DNA of 6,127 bases, from NCBI GenBank assembly GCA_009786045.1, contig WQTY01000142.1, positions 1 to 6,127 on the forward strand, in the 5' to 3' direction. Positions 1-5,869 of this stretch are shown piece by piece. Numbering within the stretch: position 1 is the stretch's first letter; every line of letters begins with the position of its first letter. Both the position numbers and the translations under genes were made by a program. The notes under the pieces are model-generated. The model was not told the DNA's origin. It made no database searches and worked only from the letters and a program-made list of their open reading frames with translations. The stretch comes from Pseudomonadota bacterium (lineage in GTDB: Bacteria; Myxococcota_A; Bradymonadia; UBA4248).

Positions 1-1156
1 CCCCCGCCTCATCAAGACCAAAAGACTCGCAGGTCGCCGTGCGTCTCAGGTAACACTGAGCATCTATCGTCGAACCCTTTTCGTCTCTGGTCACGCAGAT
101 CGCACTTTGTGTGAGGTTGGCACCGCAATCATCCCTAAGCAGGGCATGGTCTACGCAGCGTGTGGCAGTATTCCCGTCACAAAATCCAGACAGATCCTTA
201 ACAGAACAAAAATCGTAGCACTTGGCGACGCCAAACACAGCGCTGCAGGCTTTGCCTGCAGGGCAAGGATTCGAGACAACCCTTCCGCCGTCACATCGCA
301 TCACCGTATCGCCGGCGCAGGTACCCACATTCAGAAGTGTTGAGCCACATGGGTTATCATACTTGATGCATTGCGCAGACCCATTCAACATGCCGCATTG
401 TGTACCGGATGAACATGTCACAGAGACGATACTGCCATTTTCACAGCGTTTGAGCACATTTTCATCGCAGATGCCCTCATTCGGAATCCCGCCGCAGGCC
501 GAGGTACATTCAGCCCGCCCCTTCTCAATACGGCACTCCTCACCACTGGCACAGGTCGTTTCGACAATATGCCCTCCCACACATCGTTTGACTATGTTCT
601 CTTCGCACTCCCCCGCATTCGTGGTTTTTCCGCAGGACACATTCACGAGACATTCGGGATGACCGTTCTCAATACTACAATAAAACACCTCATCGCCACA
701 GTCCTGCGTCACGAGGCGCCCTGCTTCGCATCGTTTGATCGCGTTCCCCACGCAAGCTCCCTCGACGGTTATGCCACCGCATGTGCCACTCCCGACGCAT
801 TGAGCAGTGCCGTTTTCCATGCTGCACAGATCGCCGGGGGCGCATTTCTCAGTGATGAGGTTTTCATTCACGCACCGCTTAACGGAATTACCGTCACAGA
901 TGCCCGCACTGTCAATGCTCCCGCAGTCAATTTTAGCCTTGACACATCGGGGCAATCCAGCCTCCATACTGCACTGCTCATTTGTATTACATCTCACATT
1001 GGTGAAGCTGCCGCCTACGCATCGAAACAGCCAATCCCCGCTGCAATAATCATCCGCGCCGTCGGTGCACTTGCTTTGGGACTCTTCACAGCCCATCGAC
1101 GCCATGGCGACTGCCATCAAACAAAGCGAAAACCTCTTCAGCGCTGCCAGTGTCAT
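1..1156 (-). CDS. Cysteine-rich repeat protein, probable secreted lipoprotein (C-terminus beyond window)
   Basis: The frame is open for 385 codons from ATG at 1156 to the left edge, so the stop lies outside. AAGGAG sits 5 nt before the ATG, which supports this start. The first 23 residues form a signal peptide: a short basic start (LKR), a hydrophobic core, then ASMGC at 19-23. This gives a weak lipobox with Cys23 as likely lipidation site; position -3 is Ser rather than Leu, Val or Ile, so plain secretion is possible. The rest is seven tandem units of 42-52 residues (Cys30 to Cys368), each with six cysteines, most often spaced 8-7-9-5-8, with a recurrent KRC at the third cysteine and NGxAxC near the end. 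Cys376 may open an eighth. Such even-cysteine units suggest disulfide-stabilised modules outside the cytoplasm. I recall similar cysteine patterns in Myxococcota lipoproteins, but know no function. Adhesion, binding or surface structure are guesses. It lies 203 bp downstream of the kinase gene on the same strand. Confidence 0.88.
   Translation of the reverse strand, partial: MTLAALKRFSLCLMAVAMASMGCEESQSKCTDGADDYCSGDWLFRCVGGSFTNVRCNTNEQCSMEAGLPRCVKAKIDCGSIDSAGICDGNSVKRCVNENLITEKCAPGDLCSMENGTAQCVGSGTCGGITVEGACVGNAIKRCEAGRLVTQDCGDEVFYCSIENGHPECLVNVSCGKTTNAGECEENIVKRCVGGHIVETTCASGEECRIEKGRAECTSACGGIPNEGICDENVLKRCENGSIVSVTCSSGTQCGMLNGSAQCIKYDNPCGSTLLNVGTCAGDTVMRCDGGRVVSNPCPAGKACSAVFGVAKCYDFCSVKDLSGFCDGNTATRCVDHALLRDDCGANLTQSAICVTRDEKGSTIDAQCYLRRTATCESFGLDEAG
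53..1069 (-). repeat. Seven tandem six-cysteine protein repeats
   Basis: These are protein-level repeats inside the minus-strand gene. By residue they run 30-71, 78-120, 126-169, 175-217, 221-263, 270-313 and 317-368. Cysteine spacings are 8-7-9-5-8 in units 2, 4 and 5; unit 1 has 7 and unit 6 has 9 in the first gap, and unit 3 has 6 in the fourth. Unit 7 is looser (8-7-9-9-13). The second-to-third cysteine segment is the best conserved, for example DGNSVKRC, VGNAIKRC, EENIVKRC and DENVLKRC. The DNA copies have diverged, so this is an old duplication series and not a recent tandem repeat. Confidence 0.85.
243..261. repeat. Perfect inverted repeat inside the cysteine-rich gene
   Basis: CTGCAGGC and GCCTGCAG are perfect 8-bp arms around a 3-nt loop. 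In the mRNA this gives a short GC-rich hairpin over codons for Pro-Ala-Gly-Lys-Ala-Cys in repeat unit 6. No T-run follows on either strand, so it is not a standard terminator. It may be chance from the coding sequence. Confidence 0.6.
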
Positions 1157-1161
1157 AGAAT

Positions 1162-1167
1162 CTCCTT
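1162..1167 (-). promoter_or_regulatory. Ribosome binding site of the cysteine-rich gene
   Basis: AAGGAG on the minus strand lies 5 nt before the ATG at 1156. It is the clearest Shine-Dalgarno sequence in the window and fixes the start of a gene that is otherwise easy to miss because its stop is outside the window. Confidence 0.8.
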
Positions 1168-1222
1168 TTTATCAGCACAACAGCACTTTGCCGAAAACCA
1201 TAAACAACAGTGCCTGCCCGCC

Positions 1223-1251
1223 GCTATAGCATATTGTCGCCAGCACGCCAA
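1223..1251 (-). promoter_or_regulatory. Candidate sigma70-like promoter for the cysteine-rich gene
   Basis: On the minus strand TTGGCG (1251-1246) is followed after 17 bp by TATAGC (1228-1223). The -10 is preceded by TGC, giving an extended -10 element. Each hexamer matches four of six consensus positions. Transcription would begin near 1215, leaving a leader of about 60 nt. This suggests the gene has its own promoter and does not rely only on read-through from the kinase gene. Predicted by eye only. Confidence 0.45.
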
Positions 1252-1309
1252 TTTTACAACACCACGGCGGTCGTCAGCCCAACAGGCAATGTGCGCCCCC
1301 TCCGTCCCT

Positions 1310-1335
1310 CCCCTGAAATGTGAGGCTTGCAGGGG
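1310..1335 (-). terminator. Weak hairpin after the kinase gene, possible terminator
   Basis: CCCCTG and CAGGGG form 6-bp arms around a 14-nt loop, starting about 25 nt past the kinase stop. A second, wider pairing uses CGCCCCC (1294-1300) with GGGGGCG (1333-1339). No T-run follows on the minus strand, so it is not a canonical intrinsic terminator. It could be a 3'-end stabilising structure or chance pairing in G/C-rich sequence. Confidence 0.2.
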
Positions 1336-1359
1336 GGCGGGAACCAGTTCCTCCGCACC

Positions 1360-2610
1360 TCACTGCCGCCCAACAAGGATGATAATTAAAGCAACGATGG
1401 TCACCACAGCAATGATGGACAGTGCCGTAATGACGATGACCGGGCGCCAGCTCCGAACCCTGGGCATCTCCTGCACAGTTGGTGCATGCAGATCCGGCCC
1501 CTTTGCCAGGGTGTTCACGCTGACAAGGTTCGAGCCCGCCGCCAGACGCCGGATATCCTCCGGCATATCGTCGGCCAGGAATTGCTCTGTCTTTTCCATA
1601 TCTTCGCTGGCTTCCCGGGGCATGGCCTCCGGCCGGCGGATGATGCTGTTGGGATCACGCGCCACCTCGCAAGCATGCATGCGCGGCAAATGCGTCCGGG
1701 GAGGGGGGATCACCGACTTAAGGTATTGCAGCCAGTCTTCGGCAGCCACCTGCCAGCCGTAATTTACCACACACTGATCCAGCGCCATCTTAAATTCAAG
1801 TGCCGTCGGATAACGCACTTTCCTGTCGAGATCGAGTGCCTTCAGCAGCACCCGCTCCAGATCTTTTGGAAAATCCGGCCGAATCTCGGAAGGTTTGACA
1901 TATTGAGCCACTCGCGCGCAGCGAATCGTGTCAGCCACACTGTCTGTCGGATAAAGCGTCGTGCCAAGCAAAGCCTCATATAACACGACCGCCAGGCTGA
2001 AGACATCTGCGCGGCGGTCGAGCTTATCTCCCCAGGCATGCTCAGGACTCATGAAACCGAACTTCCCCTTGATGATTTCCGGCGGCGTGAAATCTGGCAT
2101 CGCCGACGTTTTGGCAATGCCAAAATCGCCGATTTTGATATCGCCCTTCCAGCCAAGAAGAATGTTCTGAGGGCTGATATCACGATGCACGAGATGGAGC
2201 GGCATCCCATTGACACCCGCCAGCTCATGGGCGGCATGAAGCCCCAGAGCAGCCTGACCAATGGCATGGATCGCCACGGCATAAGGCATCACTCGCCCGA
2301 CTTCGGCATTCCTGACAATAACCTGCTGCAAATCCGAAGCATCCATATACTCCATCGTCAGATAAGACTGCCCATCACTGCTGCACAGGTCGAACACTTC
2401 GAGAATGTTGGGGTGGCGCATCTGAACCGAAAGTTGCACCTCGTTGATGATCGATTCGAGAAAATCAGCATCGCCAGCCAGAGAAGACTTGATGCACTTG
2501 CAGACGAGGTATTTGTCGCTCTGTCGCATCGTCTTGCCCTTGGCAAGGTAGATGTCGGCAATACCGCCTTCGGCAATTTTCTGAATGATGGTGTAGGCGC
2601 CCAATTTCAT
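1360..2610 (-). CDS. Tail-anchored serine/threonine protein kinase (PknB/Hanks type)
   Basis: This 416-residue protein should phosphorylate Ser/Thr residues of partner proteins from the inner face of the cytoplasmic membrane. Kinase landmarks appear in order: glycine loop AEGGIADIY (13-21), ATP-binding lysine in VCK (K38), helix-C glutamate E57, catalytic loop HRDISPQN (142-149, D144 and N149), DFG (162-164), the APE equivalent SPE (188-190), the ADVFSL helix (201-206), and a late arginine in VRYP (R267). All core catalytic residues are present, so it should be active. The glycine loop has Ala at the first and third positions, as often seen in myxobacterial kinases. Residues about 302-388 are a polar linker. 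Residues 391-413 form one strong membrane segment, and only Gly-Arg-Gln follow, so there is no extracytoplasmic sensor domain. The start overlaps the truB stop (ATGA), with no clear Shine-Dalgarno, implying translational coupling. Substrate and trigger cannot be read from sequence. Confidence 0.95.
   Translation of the reverse strand: MKLGAYTIIQKIAEGGIADIYLAKGKTMRQSDKYLVCKCIKSSLAGDADFLESIINEVQLSVQMRHPNILEVFDLCSSDGQSYLTMEYMDASDLQQVIVRNAEVGRVMPYAVAIHAIGQAALGLHAAHELAGVNGMPLHLVHRDISPQNILLGWKGDIKIGDFGIAKTSAMPDFTPPEIIKGKFGFMSPEHAWGDKLDRRADVFSLAVVLYEALLGTTLYPTDSVADTIRCARVAQYVKPSEIRPDFPKDLERVLLKALDLDRKVRYPTALEFKMALDQCVVNYGWQVAAEDWLQYLKSVIPPPRTHLPRMHACEVARDPNSIIRRPEAMPREASEDMEKTEQFLADDMPEDIRRLAAGSNLVSVNTLAKGPDLHAPTVQEMPRVRSWRPVIVITALSIIAVVTIVALIIILVGRQ
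2109..2137. repeat. Two overlapping, mutually exclusive inverted repeats over the kinase DFG codons
   Basis: TTTTGGC (2109-2115) pairs with GCCAAAA (2119-2125) across a 3-nt loop. CAAAATC (2121-2127) pairs with GATTTTG (2131-2137), also across a 3-nt loop. The two hairpins share the CAAAA segment, so only one can form at a time. They cover the codons for the activation-loop start (Lys-Ile-Gly-Asp-Phe-Gly-Ile-Ala-Lys). The protein motif constrains these codons, so chance is the likely explanation. Confidence 0.55.
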
Positions 2611-3545
2611 GGTGTGCGTCTCTCAGCAGGCATGGTGTTGCATGTTCGTCGGAAGGCATCAAGTGTCACAAGGCGCGTCACCTCGGTGCCCTCTGCCTTT
2701 ACCTCGACAATAGCAACAACCTCCGAACTTCCCATAGGAAGAATGTTGTAATTCCCGCACGAAAGCCCCCTCCAGTCCACATGGCGCCCTCCGAGAAGGG
2801 CGTCGATTTGTGTTTCAGGCAAAGGCAGACTCGTGAAGTCCGGCAACGCCTCCTGAACAGAAAGCAAAAATGGGGCCAGGTCGTCCTGGGCCAAAAAAAA
2901 GTCTAACGGATGGGCCAAACTCAGATCAAAGTGGCAGGATCGCGTTCTTCGAAGCCCCGAAAGATGGGCGCATGACCCAAGTGCTTCCCCCAAATCCCTC
3001 GCGATGGAACGAATATAAGTCCCCCCCGAGCAGGCGATATCAAGCCTCAGGCAGGGTTCCGCCGGCAATCCACAGGAGACAGTCTCAATGGCATGGATGG
3101 TCACCCTGCGAGGAGGAAGCGAGAGGCTTTCACCGCGCCGGGCGAGGTCATAGGCGCGCCGCCCATCCACGTGAAGCGCCGAAAAGCTGGGGGGAACCTG
3201 CTCGATATCGCCGCGAAACTGCGTCAAAGCCCTCTGGACGTCTTCATAGCCGATGTGCGCATAGGATGCCGCAGCAATGACCTCTCCCTCAGCATCATCC
3301 GTTGCGGTGCGCTCTCCCAGCCTCAGCTCTGCCAGATAGCGTTTGTCACTTCCGAGGAAGAAACGCAAAAGGCGCGTCGCCGTGCCGATGGCAACCACAA
3401 GCAGACCCGAAGCCTCGGGATCGAGCGTGCCGCCATGGCCGATTTTTTTATGCGTTTTCTTGATCGAAAACTTTTTGTCGAGTTGCCGCAGGGCTCCGAA
3501 AGAGGAAATACCCCTGGGCTTATCCATGAGAAGAAATCCGTGCAT
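2607..3545 (-). CDS. truB: tRNA pseudouridine(55) synthase TruB
   Basis: TruB converts uridine 55 in the T-loop of elongator tRNAs to pseudouridine in the cytoplasm. With the ATG at 3545 the product is 312 residues, near the 314 of the E. coli enzyme. Landmarks: GFLLMDKPRGISS near the N-terminus, the catalytic motif GHGGTLDPEASG with Asp42 as nucleophile, KRYLAELRLG with Tyr70, PPSFSALHVDGRRAYDLAR, CSGGTYIRSIARDLG with Tyr177 and Arg179, and HLSGLRRTRS. The C-terminal 60-70 residues are in the position of the family's PUA-like domain. A GTG at 3572 would add nine residues, but TruB proteins normally begin just before the GxLLxDKP motif, so I prefer 3545. Neither start has a good Shine-Dalgarno. 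It is first in its transcript and ends in a four-base overlap with the kinase start. The usual partners rbfA, infB and rpsO are absent here. Confidence 0.96.
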   Translation of the reverse strand: MHGFLLMDKPRGISSFGALRQLDKKFSIKKTHKKIGHGGTLDPEASGLLVVAIGTATRLLRFFLGSDKRYLAELRLGERTATDDAEGEVIAAASYAHIGYEDVQRALTQFRGDIEQVPPSFSALHVDGRRAYDLARRGESLSLPPRRVTIHAIETVSCGLPAEPCLRLDIACSGGTYIRSIARDLGEALGSCAHLSGLRRTRSCHFDLSLAHPLDFFLAQDDLAPFLLSVQEALPDFTSLPLPETQIDALLGGRHVDWRGLSCGNYNILPMGSSEVVAIVEVKAEGTEVTRLVTLDAFRRTCNTMPAERRTP

Positions 3546-3617
3546 AAGCAGATTATTTTCGCAAAAGGTCACTGATGATGATAATCACGTCTGCGTTGCC
3601 ATGGCGGCTCAGGTCGC

Positions 3618-3645
3618 TTGACGTGCCCCATTGGCTTCATAAAAC
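3618..3645 (+). promoter_or_regulatory. Candidate promoter for the outer-membrane protein operon
   Basis: TTGACG (3618-3623) is followed after 16 bp by TAAAAC (3640-3645). The -35 matches five of six consensus positions, the -10 four of six. Transcription would begin near 3652, giving a leader of about 120 nt that contains the 15-bp palindrome at 3672-3686. It overlaps the opposing truB promoter, so the two could compete for polymerase. Prediction by eye. Confidence 0.4.
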
Positions 3646-3664
3646 AGAGGCTATAGAAGGTCAA
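3636..3664 (-). promoter_or_regulatory. Candidate sigma70-like promoter for truB and the kinase
   Basis: On the minus strand TTGACC (3664-3659) is followed after exactly 17 bp by TATGAA (3641-3636). The -35 matches five of six positions and the -10 four of six, with ideal spacing. Transcription would begin near 3629, about 84 nt before the preferred truB ATG. This is the best promoter-like sequence in the window and argues that truB is the first gene of its transcript. Confidence 0.5.
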
Positions 3665-3671
3665 TTTTCGG

Positions 3672-3686
3672 GCATGTCTGACATGC
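3672..3686. promoter_or_regulatory. Perfect 15-bp palindrome, candidate operator
   Basis: GCATGTC-T-GACATGC is a perfect inverted repeat with 7-bp arms around one central base. It lies just upstream of the truB -35 (about -43 to -57) and about 20-35 bp downstream of the predicted start of the plus-strand transcript. A dimeric regulator bound here could activate truB-kinase or block the outer-membrane operon. No regulator gene is in the window. Confidence 0.5.
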
Positions 3687-3704
3687 GCCGGGTTGGGCAA
3701 TGCA

Positions 3705-3716
3705 CAGGCGCGCCTG
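3705..3716. repeat. Perfect 12-bp palindrome in the divergent region
   Basis: CAGGCGCGCCTG is perfectly self-complementary with no central spacer. It lies 18 bp beyond the 15-bp palindrome, in the leader of the plus-strand operon. A looser pair, AACGG (3731-3735) with CCGTT (3743-3747), follows it. These could be protein-binding sites or leader RNA structures, or chance in G/C-rich DNA. Confidence 0.35.
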
Positions 3717-3757
3717 CGAATGTCGTGCTCAACGGTATTTGGCCGTTCCGTGACCAT

Positions 3758-3769
3758 GAGGACTTAAGG
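3758..3769 (+). promoter_or_regulatory. Ribosome binding region deciding the outer-membrane protein start
   Basis: GAGG (3758-3761) lies 11 nt before the ATG at 3773, and AAGG (3766-3769) lies 3 nt before it. Neither has ideal spacing, but together with the signal peptide that begins exactly at 3773 they favour this start over the in-frame ATG at 3575. Confidence 0.5.
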
Positions 3770-3772
3770 TTT

Positions 3773-5812
3773 ATGCATTTATCCATCAAGAAAACGGCGT
3801 TATGGATCATGGCGAGCGTCTTTGTGCCGACGCAGGCCTTAGCGCAGTCAGCAACAGATACCGAAGAAGACACTGTCATGGCAGCGCAGGCCGTGGCCGA
3901 CGGCCATGAGGCGGCGCAGGTCGAAGACAATACCGAAGTACAGATGGCGTCAGATGCGGAAACATCCGCCGACGCAGAACCTGAGACACCCACAGTCACA
4001 GAAACCACTGATTTTGAACAGCAGATCCGCAGCCAAAAGTCCGAGAAGGAAGCGCGCAAGGATGCCATGCGCAACATGTCCGAGGCATTCCCTGCGGATG
4101 GCGATGCATCCCTGCCTGCCTCTGCGCAAACGTCCCCTCCCTCCTCAGAGCCCGTTTATCTGCCCCCGACACAAAGAACCACCGAGCGCATGCCGCGTTT
4201 TGAGCACCATGGCTATTTTCGCACCCGGCTGAGTTACTTTGGCAACTATGATCTCGACACCCGCGGCACCTCCCCTGTCGCCGTGCCCCTGAACTCTTCT
4301 CAGCGCGGCAGCTCCCAGCAGGAACACATCAAAATGGATGGCTCGGATGCGCACCTCGGGGCGAACATGCGCTTCCGCTATGCCCCGACGATCCACATCA
4401 CAGAATCGATACGCATCGCAGGGTCATTCGATATCATGGACAATTTCGTGCTGGGCACGACCCCAAATGGTTTGCGCACGAACTGGGGCTCGAATGCTTT
4501 TTTCAGCTTTGACGGCGCCGAACCTGTCAACGGGCGCACGTTTGCAATCAATGCACTCGCGGTCAAGGCCCTCTATGGTGAGGCGGATACGATCATCGGT
4601 ACCTTCCGCGCCGGCCGCATCCCTGCTCACTGGGGTCTTGGTTTGGTCTACAACGATGGCGGCGTCTATAAGCGCGAGACGCAGATGCTCGAAGGCCGGG
4701 GATGGACGTGCCTGGACTGCGACTCCTCCGATGCCATCGATCGCGTCGAGTACCGCATCCGCGACCCGTTTACGGATTCTTTCTATTTGCAGTTTTCGTG
4801 GGATTTTGTGAATTCCGGTCTGGCAAGCTACAATTTGCAGCAGGACTCCTTTGGCCAGGCCTTTGATCTGGCAGAGAGTGATGACGTCCTGCAATTTACG
4901 CTGGCACTGTTTAATCGTCCGATGTCGCAGCAGGAACTCGATGAACGATATCGGGCACTGTACAACAAACGCGAATGGACTTTGGATTGGGGTGTGCTGT
5001 TTTCGTATCGCGAACAAAAGCAGGCGCCCGAGATCGGCACCCAGACGACGGGTGACGGCGCTTCGGCCACCTATACGCTCTACGAAAAAGGTGCCAAGGC
5101 ATATGTCTTCGATCTGTGGGGCAGATTCATGCTCCCCCTGCCGCACGATATTATGTTGCGGCTGGAGGCAGAATTCGTCGGTGTCGTGGGGTCGGTAGAG
5201 CTGGACCGTGACCACGAAGGGGAAAGCCGTGACATTCTGCAGTTCGGGATGGGCCTTGAGGCAGAAGTCTGGTGGCGAGATCTCATTGCAGGCATCAAAA
5301 CGGGGTTTGCCTGGGCAGACAATATGGTCTTCAGCGGTCACAGCATCATTGAGCAGCTGGTCGAGGTGCCGATGGGTTCGATCATGAGATTCGATCCAAA
5401 TTACCGCATCGACCAGATCATGTTTCGCGAGCTGATGGGCGGCATCAACAATGCGTGGTATTTCGCAATGCACGGAGAATACAAGTTCCCGCTGGAGCTT
5501 TCGCAGATGACGATGGCCCTGGGGGCACGTCTGGACATGTCGACAGCAGTGGCCCTCAATGCCGCAGCAACGCCGGGTGAATCGTACTGGTACGGCTTTG
5601 AGGCAGGACTGAAACTTTTTTATGAGGAGTCGGACCGATTCAGGTTTGAAATCGGCACGGGCGTTTTTGTCCCCGGCAACGTCTGGAAGCGCACACCTCA
5701 ATCTGTTTACCCGATTCTTCCCTCCCAGAGTGTCTATGAGGATTCGACATCCGACACCTACTCACCGAAGGTGGCCTGGAACGTCCTTGCAAACTTATTT
5801 TTCATGTTTTAG
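3773..5812 (+). CDS. Outer-membrane beta-barrel protein, TIGR04551-like
   Basis: This is a 679-residue exported protein, probably an outer-membrane barrel of unknown function. A signal peptide (1-24) has a basic start, a hydrophobic core and a clean ALA-Q cleavage site. Residues about 26-140 form a linker rich in Ala, Asp, Glu, Thr and Pro, strongly acidic in its first half. From about 145 the sequence has alternating amphipathic segments typical of beta strands and ends in FFMF, the terminal Phe expected of barrel proteins. Segments I associate with the deltaproteobacterial family TIGR04551 are HGYFRTRLSYF (146-156), NMRFRYAPTI (198-207), DNFVLGTTPNG (223-233), GRIPAHWGLGLVYNDGG (281-297), the CLDCD...DAIDR region with Cys313 and Cys316 (313-324), and DPNYRIDQIMFRELMGG (541-557). 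The match is from memory, not a search. The frame extends 66 codons upstream to 3575, but that stretch lies across the promoters and precedes the signal peptide. It is followed closely by a lipoprotein gene. Confidence 0.88.
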   Translation: MHLSIKKTALWIMASVFVPTQALAQSATDTEEDTVMAAQAVADGHEAAQVEDNTEVQMASDAETSADAEPETPTVTETTDFEQQIRSQKSEKEARKDAMRNMSEAFPADGDASLPASAQTSPPSSEPVYLPPTQRTTERMPRFEHHGYFRTRLSYFGNYDLDTRGTSPVAVPLNSSQRGSSQQEHIKMDGSDAHLGANMRFRYAPTIHITESIRIAGSFDIMDNFVLGTTPNGLRTNWGSNAFFSFDGAEPVNGRTFAINALAVKALYGEADTIIGTFRAGRIPAHWGLGLVYNDGGVYKRETQMLEGRGWTCLDCDSSDAIDRVEYRIRDPFTDSFYLQFSWDFVNSGLASYNLQQDSFGQAFDLAESDDVLQFTLALFNRPMSQQELDERYRALYNKREWTLDWGVLFSYREQKQAPEIGTQTTGDGASATYTLYEKGAKAYVFDLWGRFMLPLPHDIMLRLEAEFVGVVGSVELDRDHEGESRDILQFGMGLEAEVWWRDLIAGIKTGFAWADNMVFSGHSIIEQLVEVPMGSIMRFDPNYRIDQIMFRELMGGINNAWYFAMHGEYKFPLELSQMTMALGARLDMSTAVALNAAATPGESYWYGFEAGLKLFYEESDRFRFEIGTGVFVPGNVWKRTPQSVYPILPSQSVYEDSTSDTYSPKVAWNVLANLFFMF

Positions 5813-5855
5813 GAGCAGCGCGCCCTCGTGAGACGACCGGCTTTGGCATAAGACC

Positions 5856-5860
5856 AGGGG
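5856..5860 (+). promoter_or_regulatory. Ribosome binding site of the downstream lipoprotein gene
   Basis: AGGGG lies 9 nt before the ATG at 5870, acceptable spacing. It supports that start for a gene whose end is outside the window. Confidence 0.6.
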
Positions 5861-5869
5861 ATACTATCT

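Noticed and set aside
53..1069. Regular spacing that could suggest a DNA repeat array or CRISPR
   Set aside because: The periodicity is in the encoded cysteines. The DNA units have diverged, there are no identical repeats with unique spacers, and the frame stays open.
569..1762. A 397-codon plus-strand open frame
   Set aside because: It lies antisense to the cysteine-rich gene and the end of the kinase, crosses the gap between them, has no recognisable domain, and the opposite strand has clear genes.
2038..2751. A 237-codon plus-strand open frame
   Set aside because: It is antisense to the kinase and the end of truB, both certain from conserved motifs.
3569..3757. A 62-codon minus-strand frame ending at the GTG of truB
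   Set aside because: It overlaps both predicted promoters and the palindrome, has no ribosome binding site or recognisable sequence, and its GTGA overlap with truB depends on the less likely truB start.
3575..3772. A 66-codon N-terminal extension of the barrel protein
   Set aside because: The signal peptide begins exactly at 3773, and the extension would run across the control region.
4424..5701. A 425-codon minus-strand open frame
   Set aside because: It is fully antisense to the barrel gene, shows no signal peptide or known motif, and its composition looks like a shadow of the coding strand.
5813..5869. Terminator between the barrel and lipoprotein genes
   Set aside because: No stem-loop with a T-run is visible in the 57 nt, so co-transcription is more likely.
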